64,000 nt of DNA from the NCBI RefSeq assembly GCF_009695545.1, contig NZ_VUNS01000020.1, forward strand, positions 1-64,000. The letters run 5' to 3'. Positions within the stretch are counted from its first letter, which is position 1, and each line of letters opens with the position of its first letter. The notes beneath the pieces are model-generated. The model ran no database searches. It saw nothing but the letters and a program-made list of their open reading frames with translations, and had not been told where the DNA came from. Shown here piece by piece: positions 1 to 6,438 of this stretch. The DNA comes from Victivallis lenta. GTDB lineage: Bacteria; Verrucomicrobiota; Lentisphaeria; Victivallales; Victivallaceae. A program made the translations under genes and the position numbers.

Positions 1-471
1 GTCGATGAATAACGAAAGTTGACGGAAGCCGAGACAAAAATCAGAACAGAAAACGCCGGAAAATCCGGCAAAAAACAACGTTTGAATCCGCATGAAAAAC
101 ACATGGACAAAATTTCACGGATTCAGGAAATATTTTTCGACCAACTCAAGGCGACAGAGAGCCATATTCGGATTTCCCTGTATAGCTGACACATTCCAAA
201 TTCTTCCCCTATGGTATTTCTGAATTTCGTTCATTTTGAAATGATGGATCAAATCAGCCGATTTCTGTGAAATCTGTCCATTTTTTGGAACTCGCCCAAA
301 CTCTGTCTTTTCCTCCCCTTAAACTCGCCATTTTGAAACCATTTTATATTATTATCGATAATTATATAAACACTCTAAAAACACTAACAAAATTATCTAT
401 ATTTAGACTTGAATTATTTGGTCCATCATCTATCTTAAGCTATTGTAATACCAATACTTTAAGAGGTAAAA
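1..471. other. AT-rich island edge without a confident gene
   Basis: I see no convincing coding region here. A short frame from a TTG near 19 to a stop at 187-189 is basic and polar, lacks a ribosome site and could be a remnant. A reading frame beginning near 267 overlaps the amidoligase start and has no ribosome site. The stretch holds a small GCCGG/CCGGC hairpin near 54-69 and the palindrome at 343-370, and it serves as the upstream region of the amidoligase operon. Confidence 0.5.
343..370. repeat. Palindrome A, candidate recombinase or operator site
   Basis: A 28-base near-perfect palindrome is centred on ATCGAT (centre between 356 and 357), with 14-base arms and one internal mismatch. 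Its left 18 bases (342-359) recur exactly at 3030-3047. A weaker copy is visible around 391-405, about 41 bases downstream. The site lies upstream of the amidoligase, and its partner lies just past the serine recombinase. It could be a recombinase crossover site, or an operator for a shared regulator. Confidence 0.6.
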
Positions 472-1365
472 ATGGACAAAATTGCAGAGCTCTCAGGAAT
501 GAGGTTTGGGGTTGAGATTGAAACTATCGGAATCAGCAGAAAAGACACCGTTTCAGCCATTCTGACAGTGGTTGGCGGCGAGATTGGACATGAAGGCGGC
601 AGCTATGATAAATGGCACTGCATCGCTCTTGACGGTCGTAAATGGAATGCTGTTTCCGATGCTTCGATTGGTCGTGGGAATGCGGAAATTGTCAGTCCGA
701 TATTGACTTATCCTGACGACATTTCAGCTCTGCAGAATGTTATTCGGGCGATTCGAAAAAATGGAGGAAAAGTTAATTCGAGCTGTGGAATTCACGTTCA
801 TGTGGATGCCTCTTGCTTGAATGGGCGGCAATTGGGGAACCTCGCTAAAATCGTTTATAAGCAAGAGCCGTTGATTCTGCATGCACTCCAAATTTCTGAG
901 GCTCGTTTGAACTCATATACAAAGCCGATGGAACCGTCATTTATTGAGAATGTTGATAAATATCGTCCTCATTCAATTGGGCAACTTGGTAAGCTGTGGT
1001 ATAAGGATAATGACGACCACCATACAGAACACTACCATAGCTCTCGATACCACGGCGTGAACTTTCATTCTCTCTTTTATAGAGGAACAGTGGAGTTTCG
1101 TTGGTTTGAAAGCACTCTCCATGCGGGAAAGGTAAAAAGCTATATTCAATATTGCCTCCTGCTTGTCAACCGTGCAAGAGAAGTGAAATTCGCCGCCTCG
1201 AAGAAGCGCTGCCTCTCCATGGAATCGGCAAAATATGACATGAGGGTTCACCTCCTGAGAATCGGAGCCATTGGCGACGAATTCAAGACTATGAGAAAAT
1301 TCTTGCTTGAGAATATGCCTGGCTGTGCCAGCTACAAGCATAAACCTGAGCAAAAGGTGGCATAA
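472..1365 (+). CDS. Amidoligase (glutamine synthetase-fold COOH-NH2 ligase)
   Basis: The 297-residue protein shows the hallmarks of the putative amidoligase family (Pfam Amidoligase_2). These are FGVEIE at 12-17, VSDASI near 61-66, AEIVSP at 71-76, CGIHVHVD at 105-112 and RGTVEFRWF at 204-212. In this family the Glu, His and Arg positions are thought to bind metal and ATP in a glutamine synthetase-like fold and to form amide or peptide bonds using an amine or ammonia. ATG 472 follows an AAGAGG ribosome site. The next gene, a glutamine amidotransferase, begins two bases after the stop, so ammonia could be supplied in trans. Base composition is much richer in A+T than the chromosome beyond 9.9 kb, which fits horizontal transfer. 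The substrate is unknown. The family assignment is strong; the role is inferred from published genome-context work on such pairs. Confidence 0.85.
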   Translation: MDKIAELSGMRFGVEIETIGISRKDTVSAILTVVGGEIGHEGGSYDKWHCIALDGRKWNAVSDASIGRGNAEIVSPILTYPDDISALQNVIRAIRKNGGKVNSSCGIHVHVDASCLNGRQLGNLAKIVYKQEPLILHALQISEARLNSYTKPMEPSFIENVDKYRPHSIGQLGKLWYKDNDDHHTEHYHSSRYHGVNFHSLFYRGTVEFRWFESTLHAGKVKSYIQYCLLLVNRAREVKFAASKKRCLSMESAKYDMRVHLLRIGAIGDEFKTMRKFLLENMPGCASYKHKPEQKVA

Positions 1366-1367
1366 CA

Positions 1368-2129
1368 ATGTGCGGTCAATGCGGAATCATTTTGGGTAAG
1401 AAGCGTCGAACTCGGAAAGAACTGGAGGCTCTCGGCAATATGTTCACTTCGCTCCTTCAATATAATGAGCGTCGTGGTCGTGATGCCACAGGCATTTATA
1501 TTGCAGATAAAAACGGAATCGGAAAAATTCTGAAAGCTCCTATTTCTGCGATACACCTGACGGAATCATCGAAATATCAGGAGGCGATTCGGAGTATCAA
1601 CAATAAAACTGTGACTTTGATTGGACATACTCGCTGGAAAACGGTTGGAACGCCTATGGTGAATGGGAACAATCATCCGATTGCTACTGAGCGTTGTGTC
1701 GGCACTCATAATGGAACCATCATGAATCATAATGATCTTTTCCATGAGTTCGGTTGGCAGAGGACAGGACAGGTCGATTCTGAGGCAATTTTTCGGTGTG
1801 CTGATGATTGCATTGATAAACGGGGAAGACTCGATATGGGGGAATTTTCGGAAAAGCTGAAAAAATTTCTTGGAACCATGTCTTTCATTCTTCACAATCG
1901 TCAAGAGCCCACCATGGTCTACATTGGAATCGGCAATATGCCGCTCAGCCTTCGGTATAACTCAAAACTTCGCTGCTTGTGTTACTCGTCCGAACTGATG
2001 CCTCTGGTGATGGCGGGGAAAGGATATAGAGGATGGCATCTCCAAACACAATCGCCTATGACACTTTTTCGTTTTGACATCGCTGATTTAATGAGGAGGG
2101 ATTCTGTCCCAATGATTTTCAATTTATAA
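1368..2129 (+). CDS. Class II glutamine amidotransferase
   Basis: The 253-residue protein begins MCGQCG, which exposes the Ntn-type nucleophile Cys2 after methionine removal. It also carries HTRW (87-90), HNGTI (114-118) with the oxyanion-hole Asn-Gly, and VDSEA (136-140), all typical of the class II (PurF/GlmS/AsnB-type) glutaminase domain. No synthetase or isomerase domain follows, so this is a stand-alone glutaminase domain that presumably releases ammonia from glutamine. It starts two bases after the amidoligase stop, with an AAGGTGG ribosome site inside the end of that gene, so the two are almost certainly co-translated. Its ammonia most likely feeds the amidoligase. Length and motifs look intact. 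Confidence 0.88.
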   Translation: MCGQCGIILGKKRRTRKELEALGNMFTSLLQYNERRGRDATGIYIADKNGIGKILKAPISAIHLTESSKYQEAIRSINNKTVTLIGHTRWKTVGTPMVNGNNHPIATERCVGTHNGTIMNHNDLFHEFGWQRTGQVDSEAIFRCADDCIDKRGRLDMGEFSEKLKKFLGTMSFILHNRQEPTMVYIGIGNMPLSLRYNSKLRCLCYSSELMPLVMAGKGYRGWHLQTQSPMTLFRFDIADLMRRDSVPMIFNL

Positions 2130-2271
2130 CGTAGAATTCGAACACAAATTTTTTAAAAAGAGGTGTTCCAAAACGTTTCTGAAAATCGATGATTTTTTGA
2201 GCTCAAAATAGCCCCCAATATTTACTGTTTCAAAACGACCGTTTCGGAATGACGGCAAGGAGAAGCAAAAA

Positions 2272-2853
2272 ATGCGTTGTGTTATTTATAGTCGAGTATC
2301 AACCGAAGAACAGAGTACAGATAACCAGCTTCGGCAACTTCGGGAATATGCGGATCGGCAAGGTTGGAATGTTGTTGAAGAAATTCGAGACATCGCCTCT
2401 GGAGGAAAATCCGCAGAAGAACGCCAAGGACTCAAGAAAGTTTTTATCATGGCAAGGCAACGGAAATTCGATGTTTTGTTATTTTGGTCGTTGGATCGTT
2501 TCTCCAGAGAGGGATCAAGAAAGACACTCGAATATTTGACTCGACTCGATAGTTATCACACGAAGTGGCATTCCTATACCGAAGAATACATTTCTTCGTT
2601 GGGGATTTTCTCTGATGCCATTATTTCATTAATGGCATGTTTGGCAAAACAGGAACGCATTCGGATTTCAGAAAGAACCAAGGCTGGATTGGCAAGGGTG
2701 AAGGCTAAGGGCAAAGTTCTTGGTCGCCCTACTGACGTGATTGCCGACACCGAACAGATCAGAGAACTTCGCCAGAGTGGATATTCTTTATCAGAAATTT
2801 CACAAATCACCGGGGTATCAAAAACTCGTGTTCATAGGCTTCTCTCCGCTTGA
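2272..2853 (+). CDS. Small serine recombinase (resolvase/invertase family)
   Basis: The 193-residue protein has the resolvase N-terminal domain. It begins MRCVIYSRVST, with the expected nucleophile Ser10 and Arg8, followed by a LDRFSR segment and an extended E helix (ERIRISERTKAGL). The C-terminal 45 residues contain a GRPT linker and a helix-turn-helix (SLSEISQITGVSKTRVHRLL), as in Tn3/Gin resolvases. It acts on short paired dyad sites as a dimer or tetramer. ATG 2272 has an AAGGAGA ribosome site. It lies downstream of the amidoligase pair, and matching palindromes flank the three genes. Whether it is a resolvase, an invertase or a cassette excision enzyme cannot be told from sequence. Confidence 0.9.
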   Translation: MRCVIYSRVSTEEQSTDNQLRQLREYADRQGWNVVEEIRDIASGGKSAEERQGLKKVFIMARQRKFDVLLFWSLDRFSREGSRKTLEYLTRLDSYHTKWHSYTEEYISSLGIFSDAIISLMACLAKQERIRISERTKAGLARVKAKGKVLGRPTDVIADTEQIRELRQSGYSLSEISQITGVSKTRVHRLLSA

Positions 2854-2900
2854 ATCCGTTTTGAGAAATTGTTCAAAACAAAACGAATCCATTCCCCCCC

Positions 2901-2978
2901 AAAAGTGTCTTTCTTCGACTTTCATCTCCAGAACCTTCTGATCAAGAAATCTGCAGATTGCCGAGAAAAGACACTTTT
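2901..2978. repeat. Inverted repeat downstream of the recombinase
   Basis: AAAAGTGTCTTT at 2901-2912 is complemented by AAAGACACTTTT at 2967-2978, with about 54 bases between the arms. The same 12-mer occurs again near 3372-3383 inside the lipoprotein gene. The arms could form a cruciform or a weak transcript end for the recombinase. No classical T-tract accompanies a short loop. Confidence 0.45.
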
Positions 2979-3028
2979 CCCTATTACCGATTTCACTTCA
3001 CTTCCATTTCTTTCTGAGCTCAGAAAGG

Positions 3029-3093
3029 TTTTTATATTATTATCGATTATAATATAAGAACTTGAAGAGAAATCATTATCGAAAATAATATAC
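3029..3093. repeat. Palindromes B and C, candidate two-subsite recombination region
   Basis: Palindrome B (3031-3058, centre 3044/3045) shares 18 consecutive bases with palindrome A. Its arms pair with two mismatches in 14. Palindrome C (about 3068-3093, centre 3080/3081) is a degenerate copy whose right half, after TTATCGA, resembles the consensus. The centres are 36 bases apart, a geometry compatible with subsites of a serine recombinase. The repeats also lie between the recombinase and the convergent lipoprotein gene. Confidence 0.55.
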
Positions 3094-3097
3094 GAGA

Positions 3098-3961
3098 TCA
3101 GTTGATCCGCTCCGTTGTCCAATGATTGATCAGAACGGAGTCAGAGTTGGGGATCTGATAGTTGAATTCCTTCTGCTGAAACACTCCTGCTTTATCAAGG
3201 AAAGACACTTTCACCATCCTGTCATTGATCGAAAGTCCTTGAATGGTGATTTTTCTACCAACGAGGTAATTGGCAATATTTCCCCCATTCTTCCAGATGG
3301 ATAAGTTGCTTTCCGTTCCCATGCCGAAGCTGGATATTACGCCATAATTTGTCGGTTCAATAATTCCAATATGAAAAGTGTCTTTCCCAATCACCATCTT
3401 CCGACAAAATGGGATATTAAGTTGAGCGATGGTTTCAGTTTTCAGCATTCCATCCCGCCATTTATCCTCAGGTATTCTGAAGTCCAGTTCGCCGTGTCGC
3501 AAAGAAATACTTTTCTCCTGAAAGTGAACAGGCGCATTCCGCATGGCAATGAATGCTTGCCGTACCTCCTCAGGAACGGTCAGTTCCGTAAACCGATTTT
3601 TCAAGCGTTTTCCCTCACGTCCATACCGAAGCATCGGAGCAATCGAACCTTCTCCCATGGATTCGGAATTGCGGCGATCCATCAGGCGTTGCCATTCGGC
3701 TTGGTCTATGAGCAGTTTGATCCGTTCAGATTGGGAAAGTTTGGAGAGTTTATGGTCAAGGGCGGCTGCCACCTGCTCCTCGGCAAGCGCAACCAGCCCT
3801 CCTACGTTTCCGGTCATTTCAAGTTGCGTGATAACTTGCTCCTGTTCCGCTATAACCCTTTTCCCCAATTCCAAAGATGGAACCGGGGTACACCCAAGCA
3901 GGGTACACTGCAGGAAAATAGAACAAGCATTTATTACAAACTTTTGACGCAATTCTCCCAT
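3098..3961 (-). CDS. Putative lipoprotein of unknown function
   Basis: This 287-residue protein has an N-terminal hydrophobic stretch ending in a lipobox-like LLGC, so it is probably exported and lipid-anchored. It has a predicted coiled or helical segment rich in E, Q and K (roughly residues 30-110), then a more structured C-terminal half. I recognise no family. ATG 3961 overlaps the stop of the upstream zinc-ribbon/MORN gene (TGATG), which implies translational coupling, so the two may act together at the membrane. A GTG one codon upstream is an alternative start. The gene is AT-rich like the rest of the island. Confidence 0.7.
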   Translation of the reverse strand: MGELRQKFVINACSIFLQCTLLGCTPVPSLELGKRVIAEQEQVITQLEMTGNVGGLVALAEEQVAAALDHKLSKLSQSERIKLLIDQAEWQRLMDRRNSESMGEGSIAPMLRYGREGKRLKNRFTELTVPEEVRQAFIAMRNAPVHFQEKSISLRHGELDFRIPEDKWRDGMLKTETIAQLNIPFCRKMVIGKDTFHIGIIEPTNYGVISSFGMGTESNLSIWKNGGNIANYLVGRKITIQGLSINDRMVKVSFLDKAGVFQQKEFNYQIPNSDSVLINHWTTERIN

Positions 3962-4785
3962 CACTTTCTTCTGCCGTCAGAATGATACTTCACAACATTT
4001 CGAGGTATGTCGTTATAATAAGTCGCAGTAGTCTCCGGTTGTCCATTTTCATAGTAAGAAATGTACTCACCATTTAACTTACCATTTTCATAATTTTTTT
4101 TGGCTTTGATCTGCCCACTTTTGTAATATTCAATGAGTTCACCTTCTTTCCAAAGTCGCAGGTATGGAGTATATTTATATTTTTCCAGCAATTCACCTGT
4201 TGGATAGTAAGAAATCGCCTCACCATAGCCACTCGCACCACCATGCACTTGATACTCTAAGCGCTTGGCTCCATTATCATAGTATTGAATTCCTTTTTGA
4301 TCTTTTCCGTCTTTGTAGTAGGCGATGCTGACAATCTGACCACTGGCAGCATACGAAATATACGGACCATTCAGCTTACCATTTTTATACTCGAACTTGA
4401 TTTTTTCTCCATTTGCAAAAGAGTCGGTTGCATAACCGGAGTATGGAGTCTGAGAATTTGCCTCGTAAGTTATTCCATCTCTCTCGACCAACGTATCCCG
4501 ATGAACGCTCCTTTTTCCGAATATACCCCAGCAAATGAATCCTATTCCTGTGATAATCACAAGCAAAACTGGAATCGCAGTCCACAGAATTCTTTTATTG
4601 CGTAATAAGTTTTTCTTCGATAGAGGAAGGGAGGAAGCAATCGTGGACGAAAGTGGAATAGGTTCGGTTTGTTTGGAGATTGTGATTTGGACAGAACAAC
4701 TTGGGCACGTGGTTTCCAAACCGTCCCATTCGTCCTCGGCTTCTAATTTGGCATTGCATGCGGGACACCTGAAATGAAATGACAT
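3961..4785 (-). CDS. Membrane protein with zinc ribbon and MORN-type (YwqK-like) repeats
   Basis: The start is set at ATG 4785 because it has a clear AGGAGAG ribosome site; longer frames run into a terminator. The first 30 residues hold CPAC and CPSC knuckles (CX2C-X17-CX2C), a likely zinc ribbon. One transmembrane helix follows (ILWTAIPVLLVIITGIGFI). The C-terminal two thirds repeat a GKLNGxYxSYYxxGQ pattern, the MORN_2/YwqK-antitoxin-type repeat seen in many bacterial surface and toxin-associated proteins. The repeats probably face the periplasm. Its stop overlaps the start of a lipoprotein gene. The biochemical role is unknown. Confidence 0.75.
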   Translation of the reverse strand: MSFHFRCPACNAKLEAEDEWDGLETTCPSCSVQITISKQTEPIPLSSTIASSLPLSKKNLLRNKRILWTAIPVLLVIITGIGFICWGIFGKRSVHRDTLVERDGITYEANSQTPYSGYATDSFANGEKIKFEYKNGKLNGPYISYAASGQIVSIAYYKDGKDQKGIQYYDNGAKRLEYQVHGGASGYGEAISYYPTGELLEKYKYTPYLRLWKEGELIEYYKSGQIKAKKNYENGKLNGEYISYYENGQPETTATYYNDIPRNVVKYHSDGRRK

Positions 4786-4820
4786 TTTTGGCTCTCCTGT
4801 GGTTGTTTGAGTTTGACATG

Positions 4821-4847
4821 AAAAAAGGCACATCCCGAAGGAGTGCC
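4821..4847 (-). terminator. Strong terminator with UUCG loop upstream of the MORN gene
   Basis: On the minus strand, GGCAC-TCC-TTCG-GGA-(T)-GTGCC is followed by six T. It lies 36 bases upstream of the ATG at 4785, so transcripts from further upstream would stop before that gene unless the structure is bypassed. Confidence 0.75.
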
Positions 4848-5089
4848 CATCTCTACGCCTACCACAGCGTCTCAAAGTACACACAATCAGAATGTGCCAA
4901 ATATTGACACACTGATTGCAAAAGCACTTTGAGGTTAACGTTTATCGAAGTGGTAGTTCAGAGATGGACGTTATTCATCAGCTTTATAATTTTATTTCAA
5001 GTATTGTTCGTTCTTTTTTACCTCACTTTTTGCTGTATGGTTCATGGTATTCAATATATCTCTGCCGAGTGAAAAGTCAACCATATCAA
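4848..5089. other. Intergenic stretch between two minus-strand terminators
   Basis: No frame here has a ribosome site, and the frames that span it cross terminator hairpins. On the minus strand a TTGGCA...TACTTT pair lies just upstream of 4866 and could start a short leader RNA that ends in the 4821-4847 terminator. A small RNA or attenuator leader is possible but unproven. Confidence 0.35.
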
Positions 5090-5140
5090 CAAAAAAACCA
5101 AGCCGATTGGGCTTGGCTGTACTGTGTGGTAGGCGTAGAG
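4851..5140. repeat. Pair of 16-base inverted repeats
   Basis: TGTGGTAGGCGTAGAG occurs at 5125-5140 on the plus strand and exactly inverted at 4851-4866. Each copy is next to a hairpin containing TTCGGGA. A related core, TAGGCGGTAG, sits in the leader hairpin near 9436-9456 (minus strand). This suggests a shared regulatory or recombination signal within the island. Confidence 0.55.
5090..5116 (-). terminator. Rho-independent terminator of the small-gene operon
   Basis: On the minus strand, CCAAGCC-CAATC-GGCTTGG is followed by seven T. It sits 35 bases after the end of the 45-residue gene. Confidence 0.85.
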
Positions 5141-5151
5141 GTCTTCGGGAT

Positions 5152-5289
5152 TCACTCCTGATAACATCCCCCAATAGTTGCATTGGGATATTGCTGTTGA
5201 GCAATCAGCCGTGCCCTTGAAGCATCGACTGCCTCAATGATGGTTTCGAATACCGTGGTGCGAGTTTGAACGACGACTCTGAATTTCAT
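5152..5289 (-). CDS. Small 45-residue protein of unknown function
   Basis: ATG 5289 has an excellent AGGAGG ribosome site nine bases upstream, so the short form (starting MKFRVVVQT) is preferred over a frame extended to 5346. The protein reads as a beta strand (FRVVVQTRTTVFETIIEA), a helix (ASRARLIAQQQYP) and a short tail, a compact alpha/beta micro-domain. I do not recognise it. A terminator follows directly. Its island location suggests an accessory or regulatory role. Confidence 0.65.
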   Translation of the reverse strand: MKFRVVVQTRTTVFETIIEAVDASRARLIAQQQYPNATIGGCYQE

Positions 5290-5406
5290 GAAAAATCCTC
5301 CTTGGTTTGTGTCGTCTACAGATAATCCCAATTGGCTAAATTTCAAGTCTTATTTTAAAGATAAAGCATTAATAGATAAACATATATACAATAATAAAAC
5401 ATGATA

Positions 5407-5489
5407 ATCCGGGGCATTCTGGGAACGATTGCGATTCTGTCGATAAAAATTCACGAGAACTGTTAATTGCGCCCAGAATCGCCCCGGAT
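5407..5489. repeat. 17-base inverted repeat, candidate origin or terminator
   Basis: ATCCGGGGCATTCTGGG (5407-5423) is matched by its complement at 5472-5489 with one extra base, and the loop is 48 bases. GC-rich arms in an AT-rich island stand out. No T-tract follows on either strand, so a simple terminator is not the best reading. It could be a cruciform origin, a nick site or a protein-binding site near the replication genes. Confidence 0.5.
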
Positions 5490-5494
5490 AGGCT

Positions 5495-5911
5495 TCATTT
5501 TGAAGAGAAAACGAAATCGATGATTTCTTTTTGTCTTTGGCGATATTCTGCCGCTTCATCATCAGAGTCAGCCATCGCCTCTTGATATTGATAATATTCG
5601 TGTTCTCGACCGATCATCTCCGCAACTGAACGTGAAACAATTCGATATTGGGTCGAATCATCGAGCTTGTCGGTGAATGAATTGATGCGCCTTTCTGCTT
5701 CTTCTTTTGTATCAAACGCAAAAAACTTCAACACTCCGGCTTCGACAAAGAGCGCAAAATATTCTTTGTCATCCGGAAAATTGATATGAAAATCTGAGCT
5801 TGCATTATAAATTACACGTTCAAACTGTTCATTATATCCAGCATCCAATAGTCCTTGGAGCACTAATCTGATTTCACTGAGCAAGGTTTCCATAGTTGCT
5901 GCATTTTCCAT
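5495..5911 (-). CDS. Acidic island protein of unknown function
   Basis: This 138-residue acidic protein has a central alpha/beta portion (DFHINFPDDKEYFALFVEAG, then a FFAFDTKEEAERR helix) and a polar, charged C-terminal helix (HEYYQYQEAMADSDDEAAEYRQ). ATG 5911 directly abuts the stop of the HTH gene (TAAATG), and a GGAGGG ribosome site lies inside that gene, so the two are co-translated. I recognise no family. The context suggests a regulatory or replication accessory role in the mobile element. Confidence 0.65.
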   Translation of the reverse strand: MENAATMETLLSEIRLVLQGLLDAGYNEQFERVIYNASSDFHINFPDDKEYFALFVEAGVLKFFAFDTKEEAERRINSFTDKLDDSTQYRIVSRSVAEMIGREHEYYQYQEAMADSDDEAAEYRQRQKEIIDFVFSSK

Positions 5912-6076
5912 TTATTTTCCCTCCGTTAAAATTTTTTCAATAAGGTTCTCTTCGTAATAGACTCGTTTCCCGATTCTGATTCTGTTCAATTTCCAGCGGC
6001 TGAGGGTACGTGCCGAAATATTGAGGAACTGTGCCACTTCCTGAGTGGTCAATAAATTACCATTTTTATTTTTCAT
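5912..6076 (-). CDS. Excisionase-like helix-turn-helix protein
   Basis: This 54-residue protein contains LLTTQEVAQFLNISARTLSRW, a winged HTH_17/MerR-type motif of excisionases and small DNA-binding regulators, followed by a basic wing (RIRIGKRVYY). ATG 6076 is preferred over a start at 6217 because a GGAGA site lies just upstream and the motif begins immediately. It is transcribed divergently from the primase-helicase. It may regulate the divergent promoters or act as a recombination directionality factor. Confidence 0.8.
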   Translation of the reverse strand: MKNKNGNLLTTQEVAQFLNISARTLSRWKLNRIRIGKRVYYEENLIEKILTEGK

Positions 6077-6438
6077 TGTATTTTTTCTCCTTACAGCGTT
6101 CATCGCTGCCATCAATGGAAAAATATAAAAAAATATGAAAATCGGAACTTTCTGCCGGATTTTCCGACAGGAATATTTTTTCGAGAAACTTCCCCGAAAG
6201 CTGGTTTCATGCTTCAAGAAAATTCAGATGGAGGGTGAAGCCATGGGAACAACTTCCTTGCGGATGCTTTATATATAAGTAAAATAGCACTCTGCCTACT
6301 TTCTGCAGATGGGTGAAAAAAATCCTCAATGTTAACATTTTTTTATAATCATCTATTTATGTCATTGAATGACAGACAGGGATACTGGCAGTCCGAACAA
6401 CCCTGTTTTTCACTTCGGATATTAAGGATGAATATGTG
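6077..6438. promoter_or_regulatory. Divergent promoter region between HTH gene and primase-helicase
   Basis: This 362-base gap contains no convincing gene. A TATAAT at 6344-6349 could serve the primase-helicase, and a TATATA-rich element near 6270-6280 could serve the minus-strand HTH operon. AT tracts near 6120-6170 are compatible with an unwinding or regulatory region. Confidence 0.4.

Noticed and set aside
267-515. Short frame overlapping the amidoligase start
   Set aside because: It has no ribosome site and overlaps a well-supported gene start.
4916-5161. 81-codon plus-strand frame between terminators
   Set aside because: It runs through a terminator hairpin and lacks a ribosome site.
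4992-5204. 70-codon minus-strand frame
   Set aside because: It overlaps the end of the small 45-residue gene and spans its terminator.
57-6166. CGGAAAATCCGGCA shared between 57-70 and inverted at 6153-6166
   Set aside because: A 14-base match in DNA with recurrent CGGAAAATCCG-like runs may be chance; no further context supports a repeat family.
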